Below are positions 6,913 through 9,574 of a stretch of 9,574 nt of DNA, one piece after another (position 1 is the stretch's first letter; each line of letters opens with the position of its first letter). Source of the DNA: Synergistaceae bacterium (GTDB lineage: Bacteria; Synergistota; Synergistia; Synergistales; Synergistaceae); NCBI GenBank assembly GCA_031271065.1, contig JAISWP010000170.1, positions 1 to 9,574 on the forward strand, read 5' to 3'. The notes beneath the pieces are model-generated. The model made no database searches and was not told the DNA's origin. It worked only from the letters and a program-made list of their open reading frames with translations. A program made the translations under genes and the position numbers.

Positions 6913-7733
6913 CGTTCCGCCACAACACGGACATAGGGCAGAACTTTCTCCGGGACAGTTCCGTAGCGGATTGGATGGCCGGGCGGGCGCTGCGCGCTCC
7001 CGGCCCGGTCCTCGAGATAGGACCGGGAAGCGGCGTCCTCACGAAAGCGATCCTGAAGTCCGGATGCCCAAGGCTCGACGCGGTGGAGCTGGACACCCGG
7101 CTCGCTCCCGAACTGGAACCGCTGACGAAAGACCCCAGGTTCCGCCTTCACTGGGGCGACGCGGTCAGGTTCGACTACTCAAAAGCCGGGATCGACCCGG
7201 TCTCAGTCGTCGCAAATCTGCCATATCACATAACTACCCCTGTCATCTGGCGGATGCTGGAAATATATCCGTCAGGCAGAATGACGTATATGCTGCTGAT
7301 GACCCAGGCCGAAGCGGCTGAACGGTTGTCATGCGGCGCGGGCAGGCGGACGTCCGACCCTCTTTCCGTCACGATAGCCGCGCTCGGGGGCGCGTCGGTG
7401 GTCCGCAAGGTATCCAGGAGCGCGTTTTACCCGGTCCCGCGCGTCGATTCGGCGATAGTGGAGATAACGCTCGGGGGTTCAAATGCCGGCGCGAAATCCC
7501 TGCCGGCGGACAAAATATGGAGGCGGCTTCTGTCCGGGTCCTTTGCTTCGAGAAGAAAGACCATCGTCAACAACTGGGCGGCATCTTTCCGCGTAACCCG
7601 CGCGGAATCGGCCGAAATACTGGCGCGGCGCAGCCTGGGTGAACTTGCCCGCCCGGAGGGGCTGTCCCTGGAGGACTGGCTCTCTCTGCGCGGCGACGCG
7701 CTTCTCGAAAAAATCATCTCCGGAGAAAGGTAA
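6909..7733 (+). CDS. rsmA: 16S rRNA (adenine1518/1519-N6)-dimethyltransferase RsmA (KsgA)
   Basis: This SAM-dependent enzyme dimethylates two adjacent adenines in the 3'-terminal hairpin of 16S rRNA during late small-subunit assembly. The 274-residue protein shows the family order: GQNFL (10-14), SAM motif I LEIGPGSGVLT (35-45), acidic ELD (60-62), GDA (83-85), catalytic NLPYHITTP (103-111), MTQAEAAERL (131-140), FYPVPRVDSAIVEI (173-186) and the C-terminal helical domain with SRRKTIVNNW (214-223). NLPY rather than NIPY, together with the C-terminal domain, argues for RsmA over an Erm-type 23S methylase. An upstream in-frame ATG at 6858 would add 17 Gly/Arg-rich residues; the start at 6909 is preferred because it gives the family N-terminus and forms an ATGA overlap with the channel stop, implying coupled translation. 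In the segment usually written YGxLSV, this protein has SDPLSV (149-154). Confidence 0.93.
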   Translation: MTFRHNTDIGQNFLRDSSVADWMAGRALRAPGPVLEIGPGSGVLTKAILKSGCPRLDAVELDTRLAPELEPLTKDPRFRLHWGDAVRFDYSKAGIDPVSVVANLPYHITTPVIWRMLEIYPSGRMTYMLLMTQAEAAERLSCGAGRRTSDPLSVTIAALGGASVVRKVSRSAFYPVPRVDSAIVEITLGGSNAGAKSLPADKIWRRLLSGSFASRRKTIVNNWAASFRVTRAESAEILARRSLGELARPEGLSLEDWLSLRGDALLEKIISGER

Positions 7734-7735
7734 CG

Positions 7736-8677
7736 ATGAGCGATATCGTCACGGATTACAAAAACGGCATATATAACGCGGACTCGGGCTACGAAGGCGG
7801 CGGAGTCGCATCGATCTACATAATACGGGACGAAGGACGGACCGCGATAGTGGACACCGCCAGCAGGGCGGCCCTAGAGCCGGTGACGCGCGCCATGAGG
7901 GATATGGGCGCGGAGAGCGGCAGCGTGGACTATATATTCCTGACCCACGTCCACCTGGACCACTCAGGCGGCGCCGGCGCGTTCGTGAAGGAGTTCCCGA
8001 ACGCCAGGGTGGTGGTGCACAAAAGGGGCGCGAGGCACGTCATCGACCCGGAGAAGCTGGTCAGAGGGGCAGCGGAGATATACGGCGCAAAGACCTTTGA
8101 CAGGCTCTACGGCAAGGTGCTCCCCGTGCCGGAAGATCTCGTCGTCACAGCCGGAGACGGGGACGAGTTCAGGGTCGGAAACCGCACCATAGTCTGCATG
8201 GATACCCCCGGGCACGCGCTGCATCATCTGGCTTTCCTCGACGCCAGGACAAACGGCGTATTCACCGGCGACGCCTTCGGGATGTCTTATCTCGAACTGA
8301 GAAACCAGAGCGGTACCGGCGTGATGCTGACGACATCCCCGGTCCAGTTCGACCCGGAGGCGATGGAAGCCTCCATGCGCAGGATAGAGTCACTCGAACC
8401 GGAATACCTCTACCTGACCCACTTCGGTCGAGCGGCCCGCGCCGATATAGCTTCGAGCCTGTACAGGCAGCTCGAACGCTATACAGAGCTGGCCGGTTCG
8501 GTAAACGGAGACCTGGAGGAGATCAGGGCCGGGCTGAAAGATATATACGCAGCGGAGAGGGAGCTTCAGGACTGCCCCTGTTTCACCGATTCGTCGTGCA
8601 GAGTGATGAGGGTCGCAATGGAACTGAACGCCCAAGGGCTCGCCCTCTGGTACGGCAAAACCCTCAAAAATAAATGA
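7736..8677 (+). CDS. Metallo-beta-lactamase-fold hydrolase, ST1585-like group
   Basis: This 313-residue cytosolic protein (no signal peptide) carries the full set of MBL metal ligands: H71, H73, D75 and H76 in THVHLDHSGG, H160 in TPGHALHH, D179 in TGDAFG and H229 in LTHFG. It should therefore bind two metal ions and hydrolyse an ester, thioester or phosphoester-type bond. The N-terminal pattern (DSGYEGGGVASIYII) resembles the ST1585-like group, whose substrate is not settled. About 80 residues after H229 form a helical tail containing a Cys cluster (C280, C282, C288). A good SD (GGAGAAAGG, 7722-7730) lies 5 nt before the ATG and only 2 nt separate it from rsmA, so co-transcription is likely. 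It lacks a signal peptide and resembles hydrolase subfamilies more than secreted beta-lactamases; antibiotic hydrolysis is unlikely but not excluded. Confidence 0.88.
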   Translation: MSDIVTDYKNGIYNADSGYEGGGVASIYIIRDEGRTAIVDTASRAALEPVTRAMRDMGAESGSVDYIFLTHVHLDHSGGAGAFVKEFPNARVVVHKRGARHVIDPEKLVRGAAEIYGAKTFDRLYGKVLPVPEDLVVTAGDGDEFRVGNRTIVCMDTPGHALHHLAFLDARTNGVFTGDAFGMSYLELRNQSGTGVMLTTSPVQFDPEAMEASMRRIESLEPEYLYLTHFGRAARADIASSLYRQLERYTELAGSVNGDLEEIRAGLKDIYAAERELQDCPCFTDSSCRVMRVAMELNAQGLALWYGKTLKNK

Positions 8678-8744
8678 CGTCAGAGGACGCGCGAGTTTAA
8701 ATTTCGGGCATGTAACCGATTCTAAATCTAAAGACGCGGCGCCC
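8678..8744. other. Convergent intergenic gap
   Basis: These 67 nt lie between the stop codons of the MBL gene (+) and the UroD-family gene (-). The segment is locally AT-rich (about 8695-8732). On the + strand I see only a 4-bp stem CGTC-AGAG-GACG (8679-8690) with no T-run, so no convincing terminator for the efflux/rsmA/MBL block is present here. Confidence 0.5.
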
Positions 8745-8752
8745 TCACCGCG
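8724..8752 (-). terminator. Possible intrinsic terminator of the UroD-family gene, overlapping its stop codon
   Basis: Read on the - strand, CGCGGTG (8752-8746) can pair with CGCCGCG (8741-8735) around the loop AGGG, giving a 7-bp stem with one G-U pair. The T-rich tract TCTTTAGATTT (8734-8724) follows. The TGA stop codon (8747-8745) lies inside the hairpin. The tail is interrupted by purines, so efficiency is uncertain. Confidence 0.4.
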
Positions 8753-9574
8753 GCACCTTCATATCGGCCCATGCCGCTATGGACGCGCCGCAGTGGACTC
8801 TGCCGCTCAGATCCCTGCCGGAAGATACCGCGCGGCGCACCTCCCACTCGGGCAGCCCTATTATGACTATCCCCCGGTCCGCCGTATTCCTGTAGATGAC
8901 CTCCATGTCGTTGCACTCCGGCTGCGACATGTTGAAGGTCGACAGCCCCTCTATGTCAGCGATGTGCGCAATATAGTGGTCCCCTCTGCCGCAGAAGTGT
9001 ATACCCCCGCCGAACATGCCGATGAGCGCGGAATCCCTGGGTTTTACGAACTCCCTGTACATCTCGCCCGAAATATTCATCGCGGCGTCGTCGCGTATTA
9101 TGATGTGACCTTTGTGCAGGAGGCCCCATTCCACCGAATGTCCGGAGTCGAAGGGAGGGATCAGGGCGAGATATTTTTCGAGGAACGCGGCTATGACCCA
9201 GGCAAAAAAATCCAACGCCTCTATGATCGTATCCTCATCGTCGTAAAAGGCCAGATATACTTCGGAACCCCACATCAGTTCGGCGAGCGGAAACGGGCCC
9301 TGAAGATCCGGGGCGGTGAGATGGACATACTTTCGCACTTTCGGAAACGCCTGCGTCAGTTCCATCCAGCGCTCCGCGAAGTCGAAAACACGGCCGGCCA
9401 GGCCTCTTCTGAAATTCACGGCGCGGTCGGCCAAGAGCGCTTTCACGCCGTCCGCCCTGTCCGGGAGGGATTGAGCGCCGGGCAGAGTGTCGGCCTCCCG
9501 CGGCAGCATCAAAACCGACGCGCCGTACATCGACGGTATGATCCCGGTCCCGTAGTTCGGCCTGACCGACAGCA
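8745..9574 (-). CDS. Uroporphyrinogen-decarboxylase-family protein (UroD/MtaA-like), 5' end outside the window
   Basis: The visible 275 residues are the C-terminal part. The reading frame stays open through position 9574, upstream of the first internal Met, with coding-like residues (RPNYGTGIIPS), so the start lies beyond the edge. UroD-superfamily marks include the Asp-rich middle segment (AFYDDEDTIIEALDFF), HKGHIIIRDDAAMNIS, GGGIHFCGRGDHY and GLSTFNMSQPE. H-x-C (codons at 8997-8999 and 8991-8993) and a later Cys in RVHCGAS (codon 8790-8792) resemble the H-x-C...C zinc site of the methylcobamide:CoM methyltransferases MtaA/MtbA. True HemE enzymes lack that site. A corrinoid-linked methyl transfer role is therefore possible, but many UroD-like proteins have no assigned reaction. 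The gene is convergent to the efflux block and probably independent of it. Confidence 0.82.
   Translation of the reverse strand, partial: LSVRPNYGTGIIPSMYGASVLMLPREADTLPGAQSLPDRADGVKALLADRAVNFRRGLAGRVFDFAERWMELTQAFPKVRKYVHLTAPDLQGPFPLAELMWGSEVYLAFYDDEDTIIEALDFFAWVIAAFLEKYLALIPPFDSGHSVEWGLLHKGHIIIRDDAAMNISGEMYREFVKPRDSALIGMFGGGIHFCGRGDHYIAHIADIEGLSTFNMSQPECNDMEVIYRNTADRGIVIIGLPEWEVRRAVSSGRDLSGRVHCGASIAAWADMKVPR

Noticed and set aside
6909..7733. Erm-type 23S rRNA methylase conferring macrolide resistance, tempting beside a drug pump
   Set aside because: The catalytic motif is NLPY, and the FYPVPRVDSA and SRRKTIVNN segments follow RsmA/KsgA rather than Erm.
7736..8677. Secreted class B beta-lactamase in a resistance operon
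   Set aside because: No signal peptide, and the sequence pattern fits ST1585-like MBL hydrolases; the shared fold alone does not support beta-lactam hydrolysis.
1..9574. Mobile element, CRISPR array, tRNA/rRNA or defence system
   Set aside because: No transposase or integrase motifs, no spaced direct repeats, no tRNA-like cloverleaf noticed, and every long frame fits efflux, rRNA methylation, MBL or UroD families.

Overview
The window looks like a piece of a GC-rich diderm bacterial chromosome. The adaptor, pump and TolC-type channel set implies an outer membrane. The dense, overlapping gene packing, frequent ATA and AGG/AGA codons, and a UroD/methyltransferase-family gene next door would fit Synergistota (Cloacibacillus/Synergistes type). 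That placement is inference from style and gene content, not a search result.

Layout. Positions 1-169 are non-coding leader DNA. They hold an AT-rich imperfect inverted repeat (1-45), a very G-rich stretch able to form hairpins (50-90) and a purine-rich ribosome binding site. Six co-directional + strand genes follow with almost no spacing: a TetR/AcrR-family repressor (170-850), a periplasmic adaptor of an RND efflux pump (857-2179), an HAE1-type RND transporter (2184-5345), a NodT/TolC-type outer-membrane channel (5326-6912, TTG start), rsmA/ksgA encoding the 16S rRNA adenine dimethyltransferase (6909-7733), and a metallo-beta-lactamase-fold hydrolase (7736-8677). Junctions are +6, +4, -20, -4 and +2 nt, so the block is most simply read as one transcription unit. 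A 67-nt convergent gap (8678-8744) then separates it from a - strand uroporphyrinogen-decarboxylase-family gene whose 5' end lies beyond the right edge.

How the genes work together. The first four form a complete, self-contained tripartite drug/toxicant exporter with its own repressor upstream in the same direction, so the repressor probably controls itself as well as the pump. The pump keeps the AcrB proton-relay residues (D409, D410, K935, R966), but several aromatic residues of the AcrB drug pocket appear replaced by Met, Val or Asn. RsmA is a ribosome-maturation enzyme and is joined to the channel gene by an ATGA stop/start overlap. The MBL protein of unknown substrate closes the block.

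I saw no mobile element, CRISPR array, tRNA, rRNA or defence system. The points most worth a second look are the joining of rsmA and the MBL gene to an efflux operon, the operator-like repeat upstream of the repressor, the divergent drug pocket, and the zinc-type H-x-C motif in the partial UroD-family protein.
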